Source: Xiphophorus maculatus
Lineage: Eukaryota > Chordata > Actinopteri > Cyprinodontiformes > Poeciliidae
DNA length: 64,000 nucleotides
Direction of reading: 5' to 3'
Assembly (NCBI RefSeq): GCF_002775205.1
Contig: NC_036447.1
Location: forward strand, 19,760,501-19,824,500
In this document: positions 49,041-59,094 of the stretch, in pieces
Numbering within the stretch: the first letter of the stretch is position 1
Layout: each line of letters begins with the position of its first letter
The notes under the pieces: model-generated
The model's input: the letters and a program-made list of their open reading frames with translations, nothing else
What the model was told of the DNA's origin: nothing
Databases searched by the model: none
Translations under genes and position numbers: made by a program

Positions 49041-49086
49041 GCTTTTAAACTATTTGCACTAGAAATAGTGCAAATAGTTTAGAAGC
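49041..49086. repeat. Long hairpin: 15 perfect plus 6 further base pairs, GAAA loop
   Basis: Positions 49047-49061 pair exactly with 49066-49080 around a GAAA loop. The stem continues outward for six more pairs (49041-49046 with 49081-49086) if one G-U pair is allowed. At 46 nt it is too short for a typical pre-miRNA, and GAAA is a GNRA tetraloop. Confidence 0.9.
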
Positions 49087-51469
49087 CGTTTCTTAGGTTG
49101 AACTTTCTAGCAGTATGTTTGTTCATATGAACACATTCCTCTGTTTTGTTTCTTGGCCGGCAGATGCAGATAGCATGCGGTTTTCCACTTAGAGTCTTCA
49201 TAAAATGTCAAGAGAGGAATGCTCACACAGTGGCTTCCTCTGCCTCATGATGTCACATTCACTGGCTGAAACCAATTTAATGGTTCCTACACGGCAACGA
49301 GCTTCCTTGTTGTGATCGAGAAAATCAGAAATCACATATTTAAAGTGCCAACCGCTGTCGGTTTCAAAGACAGTGATGGTTGAAAACGAGCCGTCGGACA
49401 CAGACAGGCGAGCTGTGTTCTGAAAGTTTTGGTAAAATGGGCCAAAAGAGGAACCTTCAGAGTTGTGGTGGGAGAGTTTCGAGTCCCCGGCCAAGGCAAA
49501 ATACTTCTGTGCACATCCAACCGAAAGAAGCCGATTACACTTCATTACATTAAAAAGAAGCAATATCACACTCTGAAATGTTTCTATCTGGAGCCGATCT
49601 GCTGCATCTAAGACTGTTTCAAAGGTTATTAGGTGTGTTGTCAAATTTGTGGTGAAATGAAGTTGAAATTGTGTTGAAGAGCCTTCAAAATCATAAACCT
49701 CAGACTTGGTTTTGGACCTGCCAGCGGACTGTTGAGCCCAAATGGCATCGTTTCATGGGAGCAGTTCATGTGGAAAGACGAGGGGCGATGGATCTCACGT
49801 TAGATGGTGGAGGCGAAGCACACATGGTGGCCAAACGTTTGGCTGCTGCAGTGGACCGAGTCAGCGCTGACAGGGAAAACGGTCAGGCCTTTTCAGTCCA
49901 GAATCAACGCACTGACTGGAACGATGTGGTTGTGTGGTTGGTTTTTTTTTGGGATGCGCTAATCAGAAATGTCAAGTTAAAGGTGATTTGAAAAGTTATT
50001 GTAGGCTAGCATCAGATAATGAAAATAAAATATGATTGTAGTAAAATTTAAAAAAAAACTTAGAATATCAGGTTTTGTTTGTAACACTGCATATTGAAAA
50101 AATAATCGGGTGTTTTCAGCATTGCTGAGCAGCGTCTTTTTAGTATCTGACAGACGCACAGCGAACTTCATGATGGTGGTAGACAGCAACTTCTGCATTT
50201 ATTGACAAAAAAAAAAGAACTTGCACAAATTTTAGGTTAAAAAAAATTGGTCCCTAGAATGGTTTTTGGAATTGTTTTATATAAATGATATGTATTCATT
50301 ATTATTTTATTAGGAAAAATGCAACACTCTGGTTTAAGCATGTCTCCCAATTGCCACTAATTAGATCATAATTACTGCCGAGTCATCAAAATTCAAGTCA
50401 TAATTTTGTATTTAACACTTTTGCTCTGTTGCTTTATTTGATCTATTAAAGCCAGTAAGTAAAAAAAGAACAACTTTAAATGAGTTTAGGCTAAGAGTCA
50501 TTTGGTGTTTCAGTTGTGCATTGTTTTCTCATCATCTTGGCGTTATTGATGTTTTCTTAGCTGTGTCATATTTCCTCTATCCTCCTTTCACCAGTCATCT
50601 ATTCACTAAGCAGAATATGATAACATGCAGGAGTCTCAATCGATGCCAGATTGCCTGTCTATGTTGTGGAAATCCAGCCCGTCTCGTTTTTTTTTGCTCC
50701 CAACGATTCAAAACATCTTATCTACAAGTCTCTTTGTCCTCTAGAAAATACCCACAGTAACAATCCATTAAGCACTGTCCTGGTTTTTGGTTTTGTGGCC
50801 CAGTGAAGTTTTGTCCATTTTATCCTTTGAGGGAAAGGCTGGTGAATGTGTCAAAGGATGGACAGGCAGGTGAGTTTAATGCCATAAGAAGTAAAGATTC
50901 ACAGAGTAATTACCAAGAGGGCTGATGGCGGAGCAGTGGAGAGAGGGAGAGAAATCTGAGTAGGTGCCATCTACACAGACATTAGAAATCAGGAAACGGA
51001 TCATTGGAGACCAGAACCCAGACATTTATGGAGAAATCCAGTTCACAAAAGACAAAGTAGATTAGAGTCAGCGCTTCAGGGCACAAGAAACACAACTAGA
51101 TGAGAGCCAGATTACTACTCCTGTGAGCAAAACAAACGTGGCGTCTGTCTCAGGAAGCCAGCACCTCTTTAAGCACCTTCTGATGAGTCTTAAAGAGCTG
51201 CACCTGTCTGTACCTGTCAGCCACACCCTGGATGGAGAGGAGGATCAGGAGAGACACAGCAAAACAACCCGCACACTGTTCTCTCACATTTTTTGCCCTG
51301 GACACTGATCGTTTTAAACAACAACTGATTAATTTAAAACACAAAACTTGTCTCTTGTCTCTCATGTGCTTTCATACACACGAAGACGACTGATATTGCT
51401 TTCTTATTTATTAGAGTCTAATCATTAGAGTTGGTCCAAAGTTTGCAGCTAAACCAGCTTCAGCTCTGA

Positions 51470-51665
51470 CTTTCCACACGAGGTTTAGTGTTTATGGGAA
51501 TTGTTGACAATTCATTCCAGATATGTATTTGTGAGGTCAGACACTGATGTTGGACAAGGCCTGCTTTCCAGTTTATCCTCTTGATTAAAAATATGTTCTA
51601 TCAGATGGAGGTCTGGACTCTGTAGAGGGCAGTCAAGTTCTTCTTCACCAAGTTATCTCAGCTTA
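51470..51665 (-). mobile_element. Tc1/mariner-type fragment, third subfamily
   Basis: TTTGTGAGGTCAGACACTGA (near 51529) and TGTTCTATCAGATGGAGGTC with GGACTCTGTAGAGGGCAGTC (near 51594-51635) match the antisense strand of a transposase from another fish Tc1-like subfamily. Only this internal piece remains. Confidence 0.6.
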
Positions 51666-52789
51666 TGAGCAAACAAAGTGAAACAGTGTATTGTTTTCTT
51701 GATTGTTTTGTTTCGTCAGATGTTGTTATATGAGTGTTATAGAAAATAACATCAAAAGAAACTCAACTCTATAAACGGTTTAAGTTTATTATGTACTGCA
51801 TTTTGTACTACAGTAGTTCCACAACTATTTAATATATGTACTTTGGAGGAGAAACCGTCAGGATTGTGCTGGTGAGTGTTTTGTGTTTCAATAGTTATTC
51901 TGCAGATTACCTTATTAGAAAATGCAAATTTGAAGAACCTTATCTATCTGACTATTGCTACTATTCCATCCAGCGCTGACTTTCAGAGCTTTATGCCGCC
52001 ACACAAGCCTTTAATATAAACTCTTCCTTCACATGTCTGTCTATAACAGAATCACACCAATACATGGTCAGTACCCAAACCCATCTGGCCTCCTTTCCTG
52101 TGCACCAGCAGCCAGTAAAATTAGAGCAAACAGGACCAACTGTTTCCAGTCTGCAGTAACAAGGGGCATAAATGTCTTCTTGGTTTCATTCAACCAGACA
52201 CAACATGACAGATTTCCCCAGATGTATCTGCAGAAATCTGTGTCCTTGAGAAACATCTGGATCTCCTTAGAGGATGGATGTTGCTCTCAGTATTTTAACC
52301 AAAAAGGTTTTCACCACCTTGTCAAGTATTTAAAGTGCCCTGTAAGAGTTCTTCTGTTGTTTATAGATTTAGATATTTTAACCTGTCTTGTTGAGGTCAT
52401 TTATTCAGTCTATCAAACTGACAACCTTCCTGGCCGCTGACCGAGTGCGTCCATTAAGCGCTGGATCCTTCTGGACAACTACTGTATCAGAGGTTATTTT
52501 CAGCGCGGTGTTGCACATTGGAGCAGCAAAAAAAACATAATGCATGGAACCGAACCTCTACAAATCGATCCAAGAGCTTTAAAAAGCATCTTCACCATAA
52601 ACTGATACCAGCAGCGACTTTTTAACCATTTACTGACCTGAGGATGGCATTTGTGTGGGGGTGCTGAGATAAAACAGACCTAATCTTCTTTGAGGTCATT
52701 TTAGTGAAGCATATAAGGTGAGTAACAGGTTGAACTTACGTTGGCTGATGGTGCACTTAATGTAAACAGACTGCTGCAGCAGACATGAC

Positions 52790-53147
52790 CTGGTCGTGGG
52801 GGCGCGCGCGCAGAGACGCCCACACAGGCTGAGGAGACGCGCGCGCTATAAAAACACCAGACGGCGTTTCAGCGTCAGTGGGAATGCTCCGTTCATCTCC
52901 AGCTCATGGTCAGTCAGCCGAACCGAGCCTGCAGAGGAAAAACACACACACACACACACACAATGCGCATCGAAGGACATCGATTCCTTGCTTAATTTAC
53001 CCCAGCAGCGGTGGATTTTATTGAGAAAAATATGACTTCTGAAACTTTTGAAAATACATTTTTCAATAGTTTTTAGATCGCGGGGACTGCTCCAGAGAGA
53101 CGTCGAGGAAGATTCAGGTGCTCTGGAAATACTTTCTGGTCTTATTG
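52790..53147 (+). promoter_or_regulatory. ptger1: ptger1 promoter and first leader exon
   Basis: A GC-rich patch with alternating GCGC carries a good TATA box (TATAAAAA, from 52847), so transcription should begin near 52878. The leader runs to a donor at 53147/53148 (ATTG/GTGAGT) and joins an acceptor at 54045 (TTCCTGCAG). The leader contains a (CA)n run at 52939-52962. The assignment to ptger1 rests on position and splice signals. Confidence 0.6.
52939..52962. repeat. (CA)n dinucleotide run in ptger1 leader
   Basis: About twelve CA units lie inside the presumed 5' untranslated exon. Such runs are usually length-variable. Confidence 0.9.
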
Positions 53148-54057
53148 GTGAGTTAATTTCTGATCTTTAGCTGTCGGTGAAATTAAATGATCAACTTTCC
53201 GGGTAAAACAAAAAAAAAGACTTTTGTTAAAAGACAAGAAATGCGATTAGCATCATCAATTTAATATTTTAGCTGGGTTTTATATTTGCATATTTTCATT
53301 ATGTAAAGTGCGACAGCTAAAAACAGCCGCTTCTTTGGTCGATTTGCTTCACATTATGTCGGAATATCGGATTGATATTAATACATAATAAAATTTGAAA
53401 GAGATCGTAGCTGGTTAAGACAATAATAAATAGATAATGAATTGATTGGGCCTTTTAAAAGAAAAAAAACAACATATGTGATGGTGCTTAGGTTAATGGG
53501 GCCTAAAATAGCCGAGTTTTCTTGTCTGGACAGATTCTAATAAAGTGCTTTATAATAATTAAAAAAGAACATAAGACTTTCATGGCTGAACGTGAGAACT
53601 GGAAATATGAAAGTCATTATCGCTCCCAGAATTGCTTCATTGCTCTTGGATTCTTAGAGTCTGAACTCCAGAGCTGAAAAACATTGCTCTCAAAGTGTGT
53701 TTCCCTCATTTGGTGTTTTTGAGGTAACATGCAAAGAGAGTTTGGTTAAATTATCCAAAATTACAGCTGACAGACTCACTGATCATACATGCAGGGTTTT
53801 TTTCATTTTTATTGGTTTTTGTGCTTACAGTGCTAGAGAAAAACATTTGGCCTGTTCTACATGTCTTCTGTTGAACAATGTTTTCTCTCTTAATAAATGA
53901 AATCATCATTAGAAAAGTCGATTTTTGTAATTGCTCATGTTCCCTTTGTCTGATATCAAAGTGTGTTCGAAGATCTGAAACATTAATTTTGCCTTATTAC
54001 ATCCAATAACTTTTAAAACTGCACATTTTTCCTTTTTTCCTGCAGCCTGCTTTGACA

Positions 54058-54099
54058 ATGGACCCCATAAACTTCAGAGGTCAGAGATGTTTACTTTGA
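54058..54099 (+). promoter_or_regulatory. uORF overlapping the ptger1 start codon
   Basis: An ATG at 54058 opens a 13-codon frame (Met-Asp-Pro-Ile-Asn...) that stops at 54097-54099, past the main ATG at 54087 and in another frame. Ribosomes using it could not reinitiate at the first receptor ATG without moving back. It is likely to reduce Ptger1 synthesis or divert initiation to a later Met (residues 26 or 30). Confidence 0.6.
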
Positions 54100-56814
54100 A
54101 GCATTTTAACTCCTCGCTTCTTCCTCGTTGGGGTGATGGCAGTGCTTCTGTGGTGGAGGCCATGGTGAAGGCCATGGAGCAGCAGCAGGAAAATGTCACT
54201 GTTGTGCAGAACCAAACCAGTGGTGTCATCAGTGTGGTATTGCCTATGTCGCTAGGCATCATCTCCAACACGGTGGCTCTTTTCATCCTGGTCAATGCCT
54301 ACTCTCTGCAGCGCCGGCGCTCCAAAGCTACATTCCTCTTGTTTGCTACTTCTCTGGTGATCACAGACTTCTTTGGCCATGTGATTCCAGGTGCCCTGGT
54401 CCTGAGGCTTTACCTCACCGGCGGACAGAGCACCGAGGACTCCTCTGATAGCATGTGCCAGTTCCTAGGTGGCAGCATGGTCTTCTTTGGCCTTTGCCCT
54501 CTGTTTATGGGCTGTGCCATGGCTGCAGAGCGATGCCTGGGCGTTTCCAAACCGCTGTTGCACTCATCCCTTGTCACCAAAACTCGCACAAAAGTCTGCC
54601 TGTCCGTCATCTGGCTGGCAGCTCTGTGTGTGGCCTTGCTGCCCTGCTTCCAGCTAGGCTCATACACCTATCAGGAACCAAAGACCTGGTGCTTCATCAA
54701 CGTGCTCAATGACACCATGGGGGTGGACGTGGCCTTTGTGGCGCTGTTCTCCGGACTCGGCCTGACCTCACTGGCTGTGGCTCTCGTGTGCAACACAATG
54801 AGCGGACTGACGCTGGTACTGGCCCGGATCAGGAGGCAGCCTGGCTCCCATCACTCAGCCCGCTCCCATGACATAGAGATGGTGGTTCAGCTGGTTGGTA
54901 TCATGGTCACCTCATGCATCTGCTGGAGCCCTCTGCTGGTATGTAACAATAAAATCTGTTTTCCAATGAGTTGTTCTGTTTTAGAAGACATACCTCCTGT
55001 TACAGCTAGATTAAAGCAAATATTACCTTTCAGAAAAAAAACATCATACCAAAGGTCAAACATGGTAATGGTATGATCTGAGAATGTCCTGGTCCTTAAA
55101 GATCTGAATGACTTGCGACATGACATGATGTGACATGATGTGACATGACAAAGAAGAGTGGGACAAAAGGACTGGGTGAACTGCTGGAGATTGTTCCAAG
55201 AACACTCATGTGTTATCAGTCATATGAGTTGCAAAGTTAAAAGGAAGCACAGTCATTGGCAAGGTTCTATTTGTAATTGAAATCATAATTTTGTTCTTCA
55301 AACTCTGCTTTCATCAAAGAATCCATTTGCAGCAATTACAGCCTTGCAAACCTTATGCATTTTAGTTGTCAATTTGCCTAATCATTGCAACAATTTCCAG
55401 CTGTGCTAACATGATTTAACAAGGCTTTTCAAATGATCAATTAGCCCTTCATCAAGGTAAACTTGGATTAGCTACCAAAATGTGCCACTGGAACACAGAT
55501 GGCTGCTGAAAATGGGCCTCTGCACATCTAATAATAAATACAGCTATTTCTAAGAGAACCCAGAACTTTTGACAAAGATCACTGGTACTTACGTTTCAAT
55601 AGATTGCAGTTCCTAGACTCGGAGAGGAGAAAATTTACCAATGCATCAGGAGAACATGTAGAAATGCCTAACAGTTAATGGTACCATTTATTTTCTGTTA
55701 AATTCAAGCTTGATCCACTGGATCAATCTCCCTGTAATCCATCCATATGGCCCAAAATGAATCATTGTGATTGTGAGCTCAATATGACTTCAGTCCACTT
55801 TTTCTTCAGCAGCAGAACCTCCTGAACCGAATTGGACCTAAAGTTGTGAGCCAAGTTTTTAAAACCCTGAAGTCAAAATTCTTAATTTTGCTTTATGTGT
55901 AAGGGTGCCGATGACATCATGAGAAAGACTAGAATTGATCTGGCATAAGTAAATAAAACACTTAAATTCACCTCTAAAGGAGGAATGTGAGTAAAAAATG
56001 TGAATAAATGGAAGAAATCACAAGGACTCAGGTCGGTTGTCCAATGCCTGGTGTGATGTCACCAAAGGTGTGTGTGAGCGCAAACTTGTTTTTGAGTTTT
56101 TATTTTTTGACCAAATATAAATATGCAACAGAACAGCAAAGCAAATAGAAAAACAAATGCCACCTTTTATTCTATATGTAACAAACCTTATTGAAGTGTT
56201 TGATTTTGTTTTATAGTCCCGACCCTACTAGGGACAAGAGTGTTAGAAAATGGATGGATGGATGGATGGATGGATGGATGGATGGATGGATGAAACTATT
56301 ATGATGCTTTGAATGAATCTTGAGTCAAAAGTATTCTTTGCCATTGTGAAAGTGACTCTATGAGCCAGATTATACTCAGAACTTGACCCAAAACTGCAAG
56401 ATTCTTTCAGAACCTACAAGGTTTGCTTTTGAAACAAGAACAACTCAATTTTCTTTACTTTTTTAACATTTATTTAATGTTTTTAATATATGACACATTT
56501 TAATCTATAGATTAACAAATAAGGAATGTGTTTCTTGCCACCAGATCTTTGCTCTGATGTCGGTGATCCATTCTTCCAGCAGAACTGTGGGTGAAAACCT
56601 GACCAACTACCAAACTCTGATGCACATAGGAGTGAGGCTGGCCACCTGGAACCAGATCCTCGACCCCTGGGTCTACATCCTGCTGCGCCGCACCGTGCTC
56701 CGCAAAATCTACCTCATTGTAAAGTGCCAGGCAGGCCTGAAGGACACCGTGACGGGCCGCTGGGAGAAGAGCTTTTTACCCAGCTTGGACCAGAAGGAAG
56801 TTCAGCAAGTCTGA
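54087..56814 (+). CDS. ptger1: Prostaglandin E2 receptor EP1 subtype
   Basis: Two coding exons, 54087-54938 and 56545-56814, joined in phase 0 inside TM6, give 373 residues. EP1 hallmarks are [13 protein letters not shown] (97-109), MVFFGLCPL (131-139), ERCLGV replacing the DRY motif (148-153), [16 protein letters not shown] in TM6, and [18 protein letters not shown] in TM7. The conserved ligand-binding arginine is Arg315. Cys124 and Cys202 form the likely extracellular disulfide. The second loop has the prostanoid WCF (201-203), with Lys199 where the family usually has Gly. N-glycosylation sequons are at Asn8, Asn36 and Asn42. EP1 is a plasma-membrane GPCR that raises Ca2+ after PGE2 binding. 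The third loop and tail are much shorter than in human EP1 (402 aa). The intron inside TM6 is typical of prostanoid receptors. Met1 is the first in-frame ATG after the splice acceptor, though a start at Met26 or Met30 is possible. Confidence 0.93.
55112..55149. repeat. Short tandem repeat, about 10-bp unit
   Basis: Imperfect tandem copies of a GACATGATGT-type unit lie in the ptger1 intron, about 170 bp after the donor. Confidence 0.8.
55308..55580 (-). mobile_element. Internally deleted Tc1-like element in ptger1 intron
   Basis: TTTGCAGCAATTACAGCCTT near 55327 and TTCCAGCTGTGCTAACATGA near 55396, then AAAATGGGCCTCTGCACATC near 55510, are pieces of one fish Tc1-like subfamily. The transposase middle is missing, so the ends have been joined by deletion. 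Confidence 0.65.
56205..56292 (+). mobile_element. Retroelement 3' tail with (TGGA)n
   Basis: A CCCTACTAGGGACAAG segment followed by about ten TGGA units (56252-56292) is the 3' end of the same retroelement family as 31900-32255, here in plus orientation, 5'-truncated to a tail inside the ptger1 intron. Confidence 0.7.
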
Positions 56815-57229
56815 GCAAAGAATGCTTTTGTTATGTTAGCAGGTCACTGAACACACAAACCTTTAGAAACACAGAAACAGCAGTTGAAGGAGGAGATGTT
56901 GTTGCTATGATGAGGAAGCAGTCCAGCATTGGAGGTTTTCTTGATCAATCAAGGTTTTTATTTTTTTTTCAGACTCCACTGTGTTTACCAGCATGTTTTT
57001 TCTCTGACCTGAAAAATGCAAGCTAGCTAAGGCTACAATTTTGCACAAAATATCATAAATGCTCTGATTACTTTGAAAAAGTGAATATACCTTATTTCTC
57101 GATGTAAATAATGAAATTATAAAGATTAATTTGATTAATCTTTGTAGAACATTTGTAAAAGGGAAAGGTTTAATCTATCATAACTTTGACCAGCTTTGAA
57201 AGCTCTGAGACTTACATCGGTATAAAAAT

Positions 57230-57239
57230 CAGAGGGCGC
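57230..57239. promoter_or_regulatory. CTCF-core-like motif
   Basis: CAGAGGGCGC matches the central ten positions of the vertebrate CTCF motif, although the bases to its left do not extend the match. It is in the ptger1 3' UTR. Confidence 0.3.
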
Positions 57240-57449
57240 TCTGGAGCAAACCCAGAAATAATCGAGTGTTTTGCTAGTACTCTACTGAATGTAATTTATT
57301 ACAGAATGTCCAATGTTCACATGTAATTTTGACTTTGAGTATTATTTTGTGTGTTTTATACAACAATGTATAACATAATTCGCTTTTTATGAGTTAATAC
57401 TTGAATGTCAGTTTACTGAGAACATGTAAAACACTTTAAACTGAATGTA

Positions 57450-57455
57450 AATAAA
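57450..57455 (+). terminator. ptger1: ptger1 poly(A) signal
   Basis: AATAAA lies 636 bp after the stop codon, with a GT-rich stretch following, and is the first canonical signal downstream of the ptger1 stop. Confidence 0.6.
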
Positions 57456-58534
57456 ACCATGCAATGTGCTTTTAGTTTAAAACTGCTCTTATTTGTATTC
57501 TGTCTTGTTTGGAAGATCTGCAAAAGAGGTAAATGTATTGAAAACCCTCTGGCGGCTTTCCTTTGAGTGCGATGAGCAACATTTTCCCCTTAAAAAAAAT
57601 TTCCAACAGAGATGTCCTGCTCAGTTTATTATGTTCTTCACTTTCAGTAGATATGTTTTTGCTAAAGGACAATCCACAAAGATCACAGAGATCATAATCT
57701 AATAAATCAGAAACACATATGAGAATAATATTTTGACTAAAGCTTGACTCAGCGTGTAATGGACTACCCGTGTTTTACCTCAGAAGTACAATAAACATTA
57801 AAGCTCAGCAGTGAGAAGGTTAAAAATAAGATCTTTTTTTTTTTTTGGATAAAATACTGTTTGCTCTTTTCAAATGCTTCTTATATTCATTACATCCAGT
57901 AAGATTTCAATGTAAATGTGGTGCATTTCTGAATAACTCATGTTGTTTGTTGAGATTTTTATTAGTTAAAACTGAAAAACAAGAGATGGTAAAAGATGGA
58001 AAACAATATAGAACTTTAAATGTTGGATCATATTTGCTTGAATATGAACCAAACATCATAACCTCAGCACTTTATTGAAACTTCTGTGGCTTTGTATGCA
58101 TTCATTAAGACATACAAATGAAAAAATGGCATTCTTCGCTCTTGATGTCCCAGTGTTCAGTTTAATTTGGAAGGAGATACAGACTGCTGCTGGTCTTAAA
58201 TGAATTGCTGTGCCTTTCGACTTGTGCTTAATGACTTACATTGGAACTACTTTATGTTGAAGGGAAGAAGGTCCTTTGAATACAATCAAATATTATCAAC
58301 GATTGTGAGAATTTGCTTGTTTTCATCTGATTGATATTTGTTGCAAGACGAGATACTAAAGAAAGTGCAAGCTGTGCTCCAGAATTTGTAATTATCCAAA
58401 TGCCTTTTCTTTTATACGTTTGAGTTAATTATTTTTATAAACATTATAGAGTTCAAATTTTCAATTAACCCTCGGTTGCGTATTTAAGCAAAAGTCTGAA
58501 AACATCCAACAGTGAGTGCACTTCAACCACCGGA

Positions 58535-58548
58535 CCCCCAGGGGGCGA
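58535..58548. promoter_or_regulatory. CTCF-like motif near the DZF gene promoter
   Basis: CCCCCAGGGGGCGA agrees with the 14-base CTCF core at all but two positions. It lies about 170 bp upstream of the predicted leader-exon donor of the DZF gene, between it and ptger1, a plausible boundary position. Confidence 0.4.
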
Positions 58549-59094
58549 TATTACGTCAGTAGTCCGAATTGCAGCCACTGTATTACGTGAAGAAAAGGCT
58601 CGACGTACTCATTCCTAACGGCTATGAATTATTTTTTTATAAAACCATCAGAAAAACTACGAAAGGGGAGGTGAAGTTAGTCTGAAAGGTCTAAAACTGT
58701 GCACATGCCCGATTTTAGAGGTAAGCTGTGATAGCATTAATGAAACTCATTGAGTTCGTGCAGGTGCTACAGCTAGCTAAAGGTAAACGGTGCTTAATAT
58801 TAAGTATTTACATCTTTAATTAATGTAGAGCGAATAATAGAGATTTTACTTATCAATTTATTGAAAAGACATATCCCCTCTTAATGACAATTGCAAGCAT
58901 TCATGCACAAGTTGATAGTTTGGCTCAAGTTTAGCTGCTGCGCACTTGTTAGCCGCTAACGCTGGCTGCTACTAGCACCTGTACGCTACGATGTACGTGA
59001 CGTAAACGATTTCATTTTACGTTGTTGACATTTTTCTGTGGCAGGATAAACAACTACAGTTTTTATTTATACTACATGAGGCAGGGAGGACGGC
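58549..59094 (+). promoter_or_regulatory. DZF gene promoter and 5' leader
   Basis: A CpG-bearing stretch with TTACGTCAG (58551-58559, CRE-like) and TTACGTGA (about 58582) precedes a leader exon ending at 58720 (AGAG/GTAAGC). Spliced to the acceptor at 59044/59045, a leader ATG at 58705 reads Met-Pro-Asp-Phe-Arg-Gly then stop, a small uORF crossing the junction. No TATA box is seen. The arrangement is inferred from splice signals. Confidence 0.5.

Larger units (their letters stand above)
25400..52790. other. 27-kb gene-free interval between wiz and ptger1
   Basis: No supported coding gene, tRNA or rRNA was found. It holds several transposon and retroelement remnants and perfect palindromes listed separately. 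Two patches look less repetitive and more motif-dense than their surroundings, and could be conserved non-coding elements: about 27470-27720 and 28745-28995. That is a visual impression only, to be tested by alignment. Confidence 0.55.

Noticed and set aside
49198-49644. 148-codon minus-strand open frame
   Set aside because: Composition looks random, no known motif, no supporting signals on either side.
49671-49991. 106-codon plus-strand frame with basic, Ala-rich part
   Set aside because: Briefly considered as a small gene or pseudogene, but no family is recognisable and no initiation context stands out.
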